Notes under the pieces: generated by a model | Database searches by the model: none | What the model was told of the DNA's origin: nothing | The model's input: only the letters and a program-made list of their open reading frames with translations | In this document: in pieces, positions 21,787-32,519 of the stretch | Position numbering within the stretch: the stretch's first letter is position 1 | Layout: every line of letters begins with the position of its first letter | Translations under genes and position numbers: made by a program | From: Phoronis australis | Lineage: Eukaryota; Phoronida; Phoronidae | Reading direction: 5' to 3' | Length of the DNA: 64,000 nt | NCBI GenBank assembly: GCA_002633005.1 | Contig: NMRA01000030.1 | Coordinates: forward strand, 1,271,588-1,335,587

Positions 21787-23290
21787 TTTAATCAAAGAGC
21801 TCTAGCCCTGGAATTCCAGCTTCCGCATGTAACCTTTATTAGATCCCGAGACTAGCCGCGAGAGCTTGCAACGAGAATTTCCGGCTGCCTACTCGACTGA
21901 GTTTTGATCAAGAGTCGTCAGTGGCGGATCTAGGATACCATAAAGGGGGACCCAACATGGGGAATTGTGCAAAGCGCGATGGCATGTGCACAAGCGGCCC
22001 GAAAGTTATGGGTGCCGCGGATGTGGACCTCCTGTTCACAAAATCTGTCTGTGGACTAAAAAATAAAAAAACAGGAACACGATTCCGCCGCAAGTCTTAG
22101 CCCCCCCTCCCCTCATCCGCTACCGGTCCTTGTTACTGAACTTAATATTTCCTCATGCTTCACGCTGTTGCTGTCTCATTTTGCTTGCAGCAGCCAAGGG
22201 AGGGGGGGGGGCGGGCGGGCCCCCTGCTCCCTCCCTAAATCCGCCTATGGTTGTAATTATCGAATCAAGCTGTGTGCGTGTGAGTTTGTGTGTTTTTTGT
22301 TTGTGTGAGTGTGTGCGTGCTTGTGCATGTGTGTTATTACTGTTTTCAATTGTTTACAGTTCACTTGTGCAATGTTTAGCTGTTGCACAGATGCCATTTT
22401 TTGTTAATTCGATTTCTGAGAAGTAGGCGTAATGTTATTTGTAGTATTTACCTATACCGTGAAAAATCCAATACTTCGTGTTGCTGACAGCGTGTTGTGT
22501 ATTTGCCTATTGCCCCGCTTTTGGTGGACTGTCTCACTTTTTTGATTTTTTCCTGCCCACCCGCCACACCATAGAAATGTCCCGCTTTTTGATGCAAGGC
22601 CAAATTGATATATTATCATGAACTTTTGTAATTTCCTAAGCGAAATAGGCATGTTTTACCACTCGGCTAAAAACGGTACGTTTCTTAGGTTTTTGCGGCA
22701 TCAGCAATTTCCAAGTCAACTATAAAAAAACTCAAAAAATGCTGTCGGGCATTTTTGCGTGTTACTTCTCCTGCTCGACAAAAACGCTGTCGGCATGTCT
22801 TTTTGCCTTGCAGCGAACCTTTCACTCTGCCGGTTTGGCTTAAACCCAGAAGTCCAGCTTTTTATCATGAAGTCCCGGTTTTTAATACAGTTGTTATTAT
22901 ATTTCGTTCTTGAATGTTGACCGTGAAAACTGTGAAACAGGTGTTCAAAGTAAAAATGTCCCTTTTTATAAAAATATTGTTATTTTCCAGACTCCACTTT
23001 CTTAAGTAACATAACAGTTGTAAAAATGTGTTCCAGTGTCTTTTGTTTACGGTAACATACATTATATGTATCAGGATCACTAAGTTTTAGTTTCGGAAGA
23101 AAATAGTTTATTTCTGAACTTTTATGGAAAGTCTTTTACTGCAACCAATCTCATGAGCAGAACATTTCAAAGTTACGTGATGGATGTTTTCCATTTTTTA
23201 TCTATCAGAAACCGTTTATCAGCAAATTTCGGATTGATACTTGTAGCAGTTTATCGCATTTTTCATCAATGTCAATATTTTTGACCAGTC
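21787..23290 (+). repeat. Long dispersed repeat, copy 2
   Basis: Collinear partner of 12005-13800, lying in the intron between exons B and C. It lacks the blocks found at 12381-12789 and 13549-13705 in copy 1 but carries its own inverted-repeat element at 21919-22249. No shared open frame is seen. Confidence 0.7.
21919..22249. mobile_element. 331-bp member of the CAGTGGCGGAT family
   Basis: It begins CAGTGGCGGATCTAGG and ends CTAAATCCGCCTATG. The flanking 5-mers are GTCGT and GTTGT, one mismatch apart, consistent with an aged 5-bp duplication. The interior differs from the 157-bp members and has G and C runs near the right end. Copy 1 holds a different, shorter G-rich block (about 12147-12213) at nearly the same place. 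Confidence 0.6.
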
Positions 23291-24032
23291 AGTTATGCGA
23301 AGCGATAATTACTTATGAATTAAACTATTTATGTGTTACGTCTGGTTTAATTATCAAGTACTGAAAAAGGGCTGTCCACTGAGATGTCTCTTGTACAATT
23401 CAGCTGAAATCGGCGGAGTAGAGAAAAGTTTTTCATTAATGACAGTTAATTCCATAAAGATACACACACCGGAACAAACTAATGCGCGGCGCAACCTCAA
23501 CAGCCGCGAGATCCAAGGTGTAAGAGGTCTACGTTTTAATACACAGCAATATCTTTCGGAGACTTGCGTGGTTTCTGTTTTTAGCGAGGAACTTTGTTTA
23601 TAGACAGCCCAGATTTTCCACAATACACCAAAGACCTGTTTCATGACACATTTTCCTTGCAAGGGAAAAGTGCTAGTCTAGGTCTCGCCATATTAAATGA
23701 GGAGATACACTTTGAATTAAGTGAGACGAAATGACAAGCAGTGGAAAAGCAGTTTATTGAAATTTGAAACTAAAACGAAAAATGCTTTGATACCAATAGA
23801 ACTTCAAAATGTTCACAAAAAAACATAAAAATACATGATGAACATGTATTGTGACAGGGACAGAGAACCACTCTGAATAATGCAAACAAGTCTGATTTTT
23901 TGCATTCTAGTCCTCTTTAGCTCAGTTTTCATGAAACACAAATGTCTTGATTTTCGAATTATGAAGTATTGTGGGAATAAACGTTCGAATTTAACCCTAT
24001 GATTCAACATTTCGATTATTTATCCAACCCAG

Positions 24033-24280
24033 AGAGGGAGGGAGGGGGGCTCGGGAGGCTCCAAGGAGCCCCAACTTTGTTGAAGAAGTGGCCAAATAGG
24101 TCCGCCTCAGAGTAACAAAAAGTCCGAGAAAACGAGACAAAAGTCCACTATAAAGGCGCAAATGCACAATTCAAGGCTTTGAAACGTGGTAAACCGTTTT
24201 TAGTCCCCCGTTTTTCTTTTTATTAAAAGGCCCACATTGTCAAAAGTTCGAGCCCCCTATATTTTAGGCTGCGCGCGTGC
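24033..24280 (+). mobile_element. About 240-bp GC-run repeat, copy 1
   Basis: Shares with 35848-36070 and, inverted, 45958-46235 the words 'ggggggctcg', 'gagaaaacgagacaaaag', 'tccacta', 'aggtccacatt'-type text and a 'ttcgagc' near the end. Probably a non-autonomous inverted-repeat element. Confidence 0.6.
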
Positions 24281-24647
24281 AACCTTTGGTACTTTTGTCA
24301 TCTGATCGGCTAAAACACGAGAACCTCAGCTGATTGAAACCTTCCTGGTTCCTTGAATAACCAATATCAAAGTAAATGTGAACATGCCATTCTAATAAGT
24401 AACGAAAATCAAACGAAAGAAACACGAGTGGGTTTCAAACAAGGGTAACTTTGCCCTCTCTCGGTCCATATTACCTAATATCGCCATACATGTACATTAG
24501 CAACTGTTTATTTGCCAAATGAAATAGAAATCTTGCGTTACTATGGAACAATCATGTGTGATCTCGCTAATCTCGCAAGACTCTGCCCTTGATAAATCCA
24601 TTCTTTTAAAAATATGTTTTGCAAAGAAACAACCATTCATCTCCTAC

Positions 24648-24865
24648 CATTTCCTCTAAGCTGCGCGATTCTTGAACGATGTTAGTGACCTGTTTATTTA
24701 CAAGAAACTTGTCTTGCACTCGTTGACAAACCAGATCTGTTTCCTTCTTCATTAATTTCTGGACCTCGTGCAGTAACTCCCGGAACATGAACGACCTGCA
24801 AGTACATTTAAACTTGGGGTTTTGGTTATAATGACAGGGAAGCACGCCCAAGTTTTCAATAGGCA
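24648..24865 (-). CDS. Stalk-like gene, candidate exon B
   Basis: A minus-strand frame of 218 bp is bounded by acceptor CTGCAG| (phase 1 start) and donor GAAATG|GTAGGA (phase 0 end). It includes 'KFKCTCRSFMFRELLHEVQ' and 'KETDLVCQRVQDKFLVNKQ' and looks like real protein: amphipathic helices with few low-complexity runs. Its phase 1 start fits the GTAAGA donor of exon A. Its phase 0 end does not fit the phase 1 start of exon C, so one more exon should lie between 21071 and 24648, or B belongs to another transcript. I recognise no domain. Confidence 0.5.
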
Positions 24866-25299
24866 CTGCAGCAGTTGCCTTCATAAAAGTGGATTATCAA
24901 ACGCCTTTAAGACAACCTGGTCTTCCTAAATCTGGTCTAATTTTAGACCTGACTTGCATTTCACCTCTGAGGGCCAGGTTTTTAGTCAAGTTGCAACTTT
25001 AGTAAAACCGGGTTTAATATATACCAAGGCAGCAAACACACCCCTGAAATACTTCAATGGAACCTTGGTCATGTGGGTATAAATGGCACACAGTAGAATC
25101 AGTGTAAGCATTTATTGGTGGTTTTGTTAACAAAGAAAGGTGTCAAAAAGGTTTCATTATAGAACTGATTAGAGGAGACAAAACACCCAGGGTTAGCTGC
25201 AAATTTATTCCCGTGTCGAGGAAGGGGGTGGGTTAGCACCGCAGCCCGCTCTTAACTTTTACTATGTTGACGTCCTGTTCGCCCTACAAAGTGCAATTA

Positions 25300-27400
25300 G
25301 CCCAGTCATTCTAGGGTTCCAGAGGGCCCAACCTAGAAAAAAATTTCAACAGAATGTTTTTTTTTGCATAAATGGCATCTTCAAGCATCCCTTGGTGCCA
25401 GAAATTTTTTTCCGAAATCGGAGTGGCGCAATTCGGTTTTTCAAGATGGCGTAAAAATGGCCCCCTAAACCTATGTTTACTGCTTTCTACTCATATGTAA
25501 CAGCTGAAAATAAAACAATAAAGTTTGTCATTGATTTTATGCTGTTTGCAACAGGCATACCAATCAAAAGATGCCAAGTTTCCGAGAAAAAAACCACTAT
25601 GGCCCACACAAATGCGGCCAAAACGACAATTTGGTACATGTTGTAAGATTTCTTTTTTATATTTTGCCCTGAAAATGACAAAATTTTTATTCTTTTGTAA
25701 GTTAGACAATTGAAAATATCTGGACCTCACAATTGGTCACTGGTTGGAGAGAAAAAAATCAAGATGTCTGACAAAATGGCCGCCAAACTGGCCGCCAACT
25801 CACAAAACCCCAATTTAAAGCATTTACGTTCTGCCAACTTTGTTTGTAACCTGATAGGCATTTACACAAAAACCTTTTATAATCTACAATCAGGGTTAAT
25901 GAGTTGATCGTTTCTATAATTTGTTTTTCAAAGTTAGATACTAAATGTGGAACTTTAATCACATTTTAGATTACATAACATAAAATTTGTTGTGTTTTTC
26001 AGGAAAGGCTTTAATTAAATTCTCATAATAAGTAAAATGTACTGCTCTCTGAGAACTGCATTTATACCTGAGTGGTGCTGGCATGAACCAAGTAAACATA
26101 AATTTGTAAAACTAATGAAAATGTCGGAGCCCATTGCTCAGATTAATCTAATGAAATTTGTATTTCACGCCACTGCTCTCAGGGAAAAGCTGCTCAGCGT
26201 TATCCTGTAAATTTTATGTAACATGTGGGCCAAGGCCTTAAATGTTGAAATACATGAATTTGAATAAATTTCACACACTCAATTACTCTTCTGATAAATA
26301 TGTTCATTTGAGGTATCAAAAATGATATTTCATTGAAAAATATGAAATTCTGGTGGAGTTAATGGCTTATTCATTTTACAAACACTGAATAAAATTGGGC
26401 AGGAAGTGGCTTTTTTCTCTGCTATTAGATGTTCCCAAGCCATTATTTTGTCTGCTGCTGGCTTGTGTTGAGAATTTGGCTCTTGATTTCATCTGAATTT
26501 GATGAAAAGCAAATAAAATTGTGTAACAAAAAGTTAATAATTAAGTTTTAACATTTAGTACTCACAATTTGTTTAGTATGCATGTTTTTATGAACATAGG
26601 TAACAGATTTTAGAGGAAATTAAGGCCAGCAAACAAAACGACAGTGATCTGCAGTCACTTATTCTTAGCCAGGCTTGGCAGATTTTAAACTGAGATGAGC
26701 TTTCTGGGATGAATTGGATATGTAATACCAGGCACAGGGCTTCAAGAAGTTCTTGAGACGGTGCATGCATCAAACAGTGTGATCTTTATGTCCACTTCCA
26801 AATATTGACAGATCAAGTAACGTCAATCCAGAACCAATGAAGAAAGAAGTTCCGGTTCTTCAGAAATCCCATGAGTTCCGAATGTCACCGACGCAGAACA
26901 CACAGGTTCCGTGCCACGAGAGGGAGCAATTCAATGTTTGTACACCAACGTTGGCTCGTTGGAATATGGAGACAGATTCTTCAGACATCCCAACTGATCA
27001 CATAACTAGATGTATAGGCTGGGGCATGCAATGCACAGCCAGTGTCTTCCGATTCTGAACCTTGATTTACAGTGGAATACCCTCACGAGAGTTCAATTCT
27101 GGCTTCCGACCTACTGCCACTGGTATATTCAAACATGACTGAATCAGACTATAGATCTTCAGAATTCGCAGTGACAGAGAATAGTTCGTCAGAAGAATCG
27201 AGGTCGTTTGAAGCTGTATGATGATCTTATTGCTGGCATGACGTCTGTGTGCGGCGACATATGCTCGTCGAAGTGTCTTTATCCATAAAATCGAAGCACA
27301 TAAATTAGACTTGTCCTTGCAAAGTCGAATCATTAGTCTTTGGCTACAGTATATGAAGGTGATTGACATCCTTTGACTTTTTTAAAAGCACAAATAATGT
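25300..27400. other. No gene seen; intronic spacer with YY1-like words
   Basis: This stretch is inside the intron between exons A and B. It holds two words of the kind 'caagatggcg' (25443) and 'aaaatggccgccaaa' (25772). Otherwise I see only AT-rich sequence and short chance frames. Confidence 0.4.
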
Positions 27401-27419
27401 CAGATTGTGAACTTCACCT

Positions 27420-29291
27420 AAAGCAGTTTCTGAAATGCTGCCTTACATTGCAGCTGCTTGCCACAACTCTTATGCAAAATATGCATACATATACTTGCAG
27501 CAGGCGCAGCAACTCAAAGACACCCGCCAAGATGTCATAAGACAAAGTGGCAGATTTTGGACACACTTGTTATATGATCTTGTAATTAAACAAACGCTCA
27601 TGAAAAGTATCTAAGGACCAGGAGCTTTAACTAGAGGTTGCAAAATGGGAGATACATGTACGCAGAGCGCACCGTGGCTACTTTCCTTGCCGGCATGCTC
27701 AATTATAAATGGTGCCATGCAGACCGTGACAAACGTGAGTTGTGAAACATGTCTGCAGCATAAAAAATGTACCCAGGCAAGACAGTCGCGTGACGACAAA
27801 GACATCTGTAGCCTTGTTGAATTCCTCTACAACAGAAACCCATTTTAAAGAGAAACATTAGAACATCGTCATTGGTGTGACTGCTGGCACGCACGCTTGT
27901 CTATGGAGGGGTCAAGTGTGAAAGACTTCAGATTCAGAAAGAAAGACAAGGTTGTGGCAATGACAACACAATCAGTTCGTGTTGTTAATAGTGATTTACA
28001 CAAGTGGATCTACGACTGCTACTTCAGCGAATCCTGACGGCTGCAAAAGACAACATTGAAAGTTAAAGAAGCCTCTTGAGCTTTTAGCTGTGTGTTGGTT
28101 CCCCTGCTCTTTTTGATACATCTGGTCTTCCCAGAGTCTCGAATAAATCAATATTAGCTGATGTAATCTGGTCCAGCAGGGACTACCTGAGGATTTCAGT
28201 TTCCAGAAAACACGGTGATGCGGTTCTCTCCTTCACCGTATTCCATGGCCTAGAGCTACAACGTTTTAGTCGTTTGGCAGAGCTTATGTGGATTACATTA
28301 GCAAGTGCACCCAGCCTACTGTTGTTTTTATGGTTACTGAGATGAGCCATCAACTAAAGATGTTTCCCATGCTCGACTTTTGAATGAGGTGGTTGGAACT
28401 GAAGCTCACTGCAAGGGTGACATGGTGACCAAGCAAATGCCAGAACATTTTTTGGCAAACAACAAAAACAAACAATGATTCATTCATTTCTTGTCAAGTA
28501 TGCTAGGAAATGCTGGTTGCACAGTGGTATAAGCTCAAGGTGACGCAGATGTTTTAACTGTAGAAACAGCAGTAGAGACGCAGCACAAGGTCCAACTACC
28601 CTTATTGCAGACGATACAGTTCTTTTGTGTTACCATGCTAATTCACAATAATTTCCAATGTTCAAGAAATTTGACAAGAGGCATCAAAGCAAGAGGAGAG
28701 TCTGGGACATCAATAAACTACAGTTGTCTCTTGGAGCCGAAACTTGCGCAGTTTTTCCATTTGCGCATGCAAAGTCTCTCCCATTCAAGAAACTGCATGA
28801 TCGAGAATTCTGCGAAAACGCTAGAGTATTCACTAGACCCATGCAGCTCAAGCAAGACATATTTGAAGCTGGTGAGAGTTGTGTTTATGTGTGGCTTTGG
28901 AAATTTAGATGACTTGCGATGCAGGCGATTTGTAGATGCGGTGTCAGACTAGCCCCAGTCCAAATACAGTCATTACCACCAACTTTCTTCAGTAGCTTAA
29001 TTCCATTGTGCCCGGACATATTATACAGAGTAAGAGTGGTCAAGTTTCCGTCGCAGTGGCCTAGACTTGCTGTATTGGGGACAGATGCTGGCAGGTGGAA
29101 AATTCATTCCCACGACGATGGACCAGTCAGCAGCACCAGAAAACCTGCTGGAAGTAGTAAGATGCTCGTGTAAGACCAACTGCAGTTCCAAGAGATGTTC
29201 TTGCCAGAAGTTAGGATTGCGGTGCTCGGTTGCATGTGGAGAATGTTGTGGTTTAAGCTGCAACAATTCATTCTCAGTTGACAGAGACTAG
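27420..29291 (+). pseudogene. Decayed gene of the cysteine-tailed 'GDAD / D.D' family, copy 1
   Basis: A broken gene lies on the strand opposite the host exons. Reading through several frameshifts and stops, the order of motifs is 'YAKYAYIYLQQ', 'RQSRDDKDI..LVEFLYNRNPF', 'EAHCKGDMVTKQMP', 'LGNAGCTVV.AQGDADVLTV', a helical part with 'RVWDINKLQLSLGAETC' and 'ENARVFTRPMQ', and a cysteine-rich tail at 29130-29270 ('VRCSCKTNCSSKRCSCQKLG' and on). This order belongs to a family of long, unnamed proteins repeated in many invertebrate genomes. The acidic 'GDADVL' and nearby motifs look like a PIN/FEN1-type nuclease fold, and the tail resembles CXC DNA-binding domains. The function is unknown; the copy is dead. 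Confidence 0.75.
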
Positions 29292-29299
29292 TTGTGTAA

Positions 29300-31180
29300 A
29301 TACTGGTTGATTGTGTACAGATTTAGATCACAGACTGAGAATGACTGCTTCAGACAGACATGTAACATAACTAAAGAGACGCCTAGTGGGGACTGTGCAA
29401 GCACTTATATCATAAACTGTTTAACTTGCTGAGTTTACCTTGCTAAACCTTTTTCCTGTCTCAACTGTTGCTTTATTCACTAGCATTCACAACTAACTGG
29501 AGGTGACACAGACGGTGTGGATAGTAGATCAATAGCAGGAATTTATTTTCGATACTGCACATTTTTTCAGGAGGAGAATTATCCTTCAGTCCAGGCGAAC
29601 CTGATGTTTTTCACCCAAATAAGTTATTATTCGTTAAACAATCTTGAAAATGGTAGTCGTAATCATCAGAGCCAGACCAAATACTTGTAATGGTCGTACT
29701 GACCTAAAAAACTCAGGATATGAAATCTGTGAAGATGGCGTGTCTCTGGAATCGTAAATTCATACATGAAGCAACTATTTGGTGGCCATCTTATATAATG
29801 GTGGAAGTAATCATTAGAGCCAAATGCAATGAGTCTCAATGGATTAGTCAACCCAGAAAACTTATGATGCAATGTTTGAAGCAAGACAACATACTAATCT
29901 GTTCGTGCATATTTGTGTGACTTGAGGTACTTTTGGCAGCCATCTTGGAAAATGGTGGACGGTGTCACCACAACCAAGCAAAACTATTTCCAATGGATTT
30001 GTTGACCCATGAAAGATTGGTAAACCTTTTTGAATTTTTACTCCATCACATGCCACTCTCGAGATAATGGTCTGCTGGCGGCCATTTTGTCCGCCATCTT
30101 GAAAAACCAACTTCCGCCTCTCCGATTCCGGTAGACTTTTTTCTCACACTAAGAGGAGTGAGAGGATACGATTTATGCAATAAAACCTTCTGTTGACTGG
30201 ACTAAAAGTGAAAATTAGAAACTTGTCCATTCTCGATCTAAAATTCCGTCCGTGTTGTACACTGCGGCTTCTTGCAGCTTCACTGATGAGTACACGTACC
30301 ATATATTGGGTTTGACCAAGGTAGAGTTCAAGAACGCCAGAAAATACGCTAGGACCTAGCTAAAAAGAATGAAAGCCTGAGATACTGCCATGTATTTCAA
30401 CTGAGAACACGTGATTTTTCGAGACAGCTACTGAACTCTACCCAGGTACAGTATAAGGGTTTAAAGTGGAACTTGCACGCCAATTCCTTATTTCTGTGCT
30501 TGCTTGGTCAAATCAGTTAGAAACACAACATGCATCGTATACTGACGATGTGAATAGACAGAAGGTTGAAAATTGCCAAATATCTTTAAGAACGAGCTTT
30601 GTGTCGAAAACGATCCTCTATAAACCACTAAACTGTATCCAGAAAGTACCGTTACGCGGTGTTGAGGAATAACTCTGCGAGATGTGGGCTATTTGAATCC
30701 CCAAGGTACGTCATTAGTGCAAAGGTCACTTATTTGTAGAATTTTTGTTTTCACATTTACAAATTGTATATGAACATAACTGCACTTTTTTAGCGTAGAT
30801 GATGTTCAAAAAGCATTGTCGTTTAGTTCCTGCTATACATGAGCGTAGTTGGGAGTGTGGAAATACATCTCCAAGACCTTACAACAGGTTAAAGAAATAT
30901 GCACCTCGGTGGTAAAATGAAAGTAAACTTAGACCAGGTTTTACTAAGCCGTAGATCTGAAAGTTAAATTATTTTCATGAAACCCAGATTATGTTTAAAG
31001 CTGGTCGAAGTCCAATTATAACCAGGTAAAAATTCAAACCACGTTTACAAATTCGGGTGCATGTGTCATCCTCCTCGCGTGTTCCGAAATTTTAGACTTG
31101 GGGGTTTTACCCAGTATGCACAAGCGTGTTGAATTTGGAAGTCTAAATCTGTTGCATAAGCTGATTAACTGAAATAGGAC
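29300..31180. other. No gene seen; intronic spacer with YY1-like words
   Basis: Several 'gaagatggcg', 'ccatcttggaaaatgg' and 'ggcggccattttgtccgccatcttg' words occur between 29730 and 30105, apparently inside degraded dispersed repeats. No exon of the host gene was recognised. Confidence 0.4.
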
Positions 31181-31210
31181 ACTATTATTTTTGGACAATG
31201 TACCTCTTAC

Positions 31211-31751
31211 GCCTTTCGAGGGCTCGTCGAAATTGATTTTTCCATGTAAGCTTCTGTGTCACCATACGTTCCAAACGATCGACTTCATCTTGGTCTAAAC
31301 ATTCCTGTTCGAGTTTCTCAATTTCCTCCAAATAGTGCTGTTTGTCGCTTACCAGCGCCCACAAACTGTATTCTGATACCATGCCCTCTATCTTTCTGTC
31401 TGATACCACACTGTCTTTGGTCACCTCCTCTTCCGTAAGACTGGGATGCTTGAAGTAAGGAACTTTTGCACGAATGCCACCTTGCGACTGAGTGGAGTCC
31501 AAATTTCGTAGGTGTATAAATCTACGAAAGTTTGGACTTGATTTAGTTCCAGAACATCGCCTAGGTTGTTCCTCCCCAGTTGAATCAGTCTCCGTGCCTT
31601 GGGCTGCGCTAGGAATGAATTCTAATATCTGTGGCAGGGTGTCATCCTCTTGTAGAGTTGTGACTCTACTTCTGTAAGATGATCTCGAGCCGTCGCTTCT
31701 GTGGCAATCAGGTTCAAATCCAACACTTTTCTTTCTCCGTTTCGAACTCAT
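31211..31751 (-). CDS. Stalk-like gene, exon A with probable start codon
   Basis: This minus-strand frame of 180 codons starts at ATG 31751 and opens 'MSSKRRKKSVGFEPD'. The first 110 residues are polar and Ser/Arg/Asp-rich and look disordered. The rest is helical ('YLEEIEKLEQECLDQDEVD' then 'LTWKNQFRRALERRK') and likely coiled coil. An upstream in-frame stop supports this ATG. Two donors are possible: GGC|GTAAGA at 31211 (phase 1, fits exon B) or AGAG|GTACAT at 31204 (phase 2). Linking it to exons B-F rests on strand, order, style and the phase fit; transcripts would settle it. Confidence 0.65.
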
Positions 31752-31934
31752 ACTTTCATACGAGTATTATATAATCTTGCTTTAATCAGTGAAGTTAAAG
31801 GTATGGCTCGGTAATCTGGAGAACAACGAAAATAAATTGCTTATATTTCTACAGTGATTCTACCGACTAACGCACTAAATTCTGAATTTTATCGTTAAAT
31901 GGCTGTAATAGGCGAGTGGACTACTATTCTAGTT

Positions 31935-32250
31935 GCCATAAAGCTGAACCTGCAATGTTGTTTACTGTAAAAATTTCTTTTGGAAATTTGTTATATGTGG
32001 TTAGGAGAATAAAATTACCTTGGTTGCACTTTGTGCAACTTCGAGCATTTTTTAAAATTCAAGATGGCGGCTTCTGCCATCTTAATTTCGCCTAATTTCC
32101 ACACTCTGAACATGATACCGTGTAGGATCCTGCAATTCATGGTTTCCAATATTTTTTGGGACGGAGAGTCCATTTCTGATATTATTTTATGGATGCAAGA
32201 TCAAAGTCAAGGTCAAAAGAGAGGTCAAATGTCACATTGAACTGAAACAA
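31935..32250 (+). repeat. Dispersed repeat with inverted partner at 36.4 kb
   Basis: From 'gaacctgcaatgttg' through 'ggttgcactttgtgcaac' to 'ggagagtccatttctga' and 'caaggtca', this block matches the minus strand of 36420-36695. It contains a hairpin 'gttgcac-tttgt-gcaac' and 'caagatggcggc', a YY1-like site, followed by its inverted copy 'tgccatctt'. No coding capacity. Confidence 0.7.
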
Positions 32251-32443
32251 GGAAAATTCTTCTATTTTGCGCAATGAAATGTTAGATTTATGGGGAATGC
32301 GGAATTATCATTTCTGTGATTCCATTATTTCAAGAATAAGGATTGCTAAATACTTGAGAAATAAGATATCCTCCCAACATCTCAATAATTAGTATAAAGT
32401 ATTGTTGTACCAGGCCTATACGCATGCCTCGTGAGGAAGCAGT

Positions 32444-32509
32444 GTGACCTGGTTGATAAGTGCCCGCTTTCCTTACTCGAGGTCGTGGGTTCGAGTCCCA
32501 TCAGGTCAC
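32444..32509 (+). tRNA. tRNA-like pseudogene
   Basis: The 66-base segment begins GTGACCT and ends AGGTCAC, a perfect seven-pair acceptor stem, and has a T arm 'GTGGGTTCGAGTCCCAT' with a perfect polymerase III B box. The D arm is degenerate and no proper anticodon stem forms, so it is probably a tRNA-derived repeat and not a working tRNA. Confidence 0.6.
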
Positions 32510-32519
32510 AGTGCTAAAC

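Noticed and set aside
22130-22426. Plus-strand 98-codon frame
   Set aside because: It spans the end of an inverted-repeat element and a TG-rich stretch of a dispersed repeat.
23354-23662. 102-codon minus-strand frame as the missing exon between B and C
   Set aside because: No suitable acceptor and donor give the needed phase 0 to phase 1 exon, and the text is not helical.
32444-32509. Functional tRNA gene
   Set aside because: Acceptor and T arms are good but no proper D arm or anticodon stem can be drawn.
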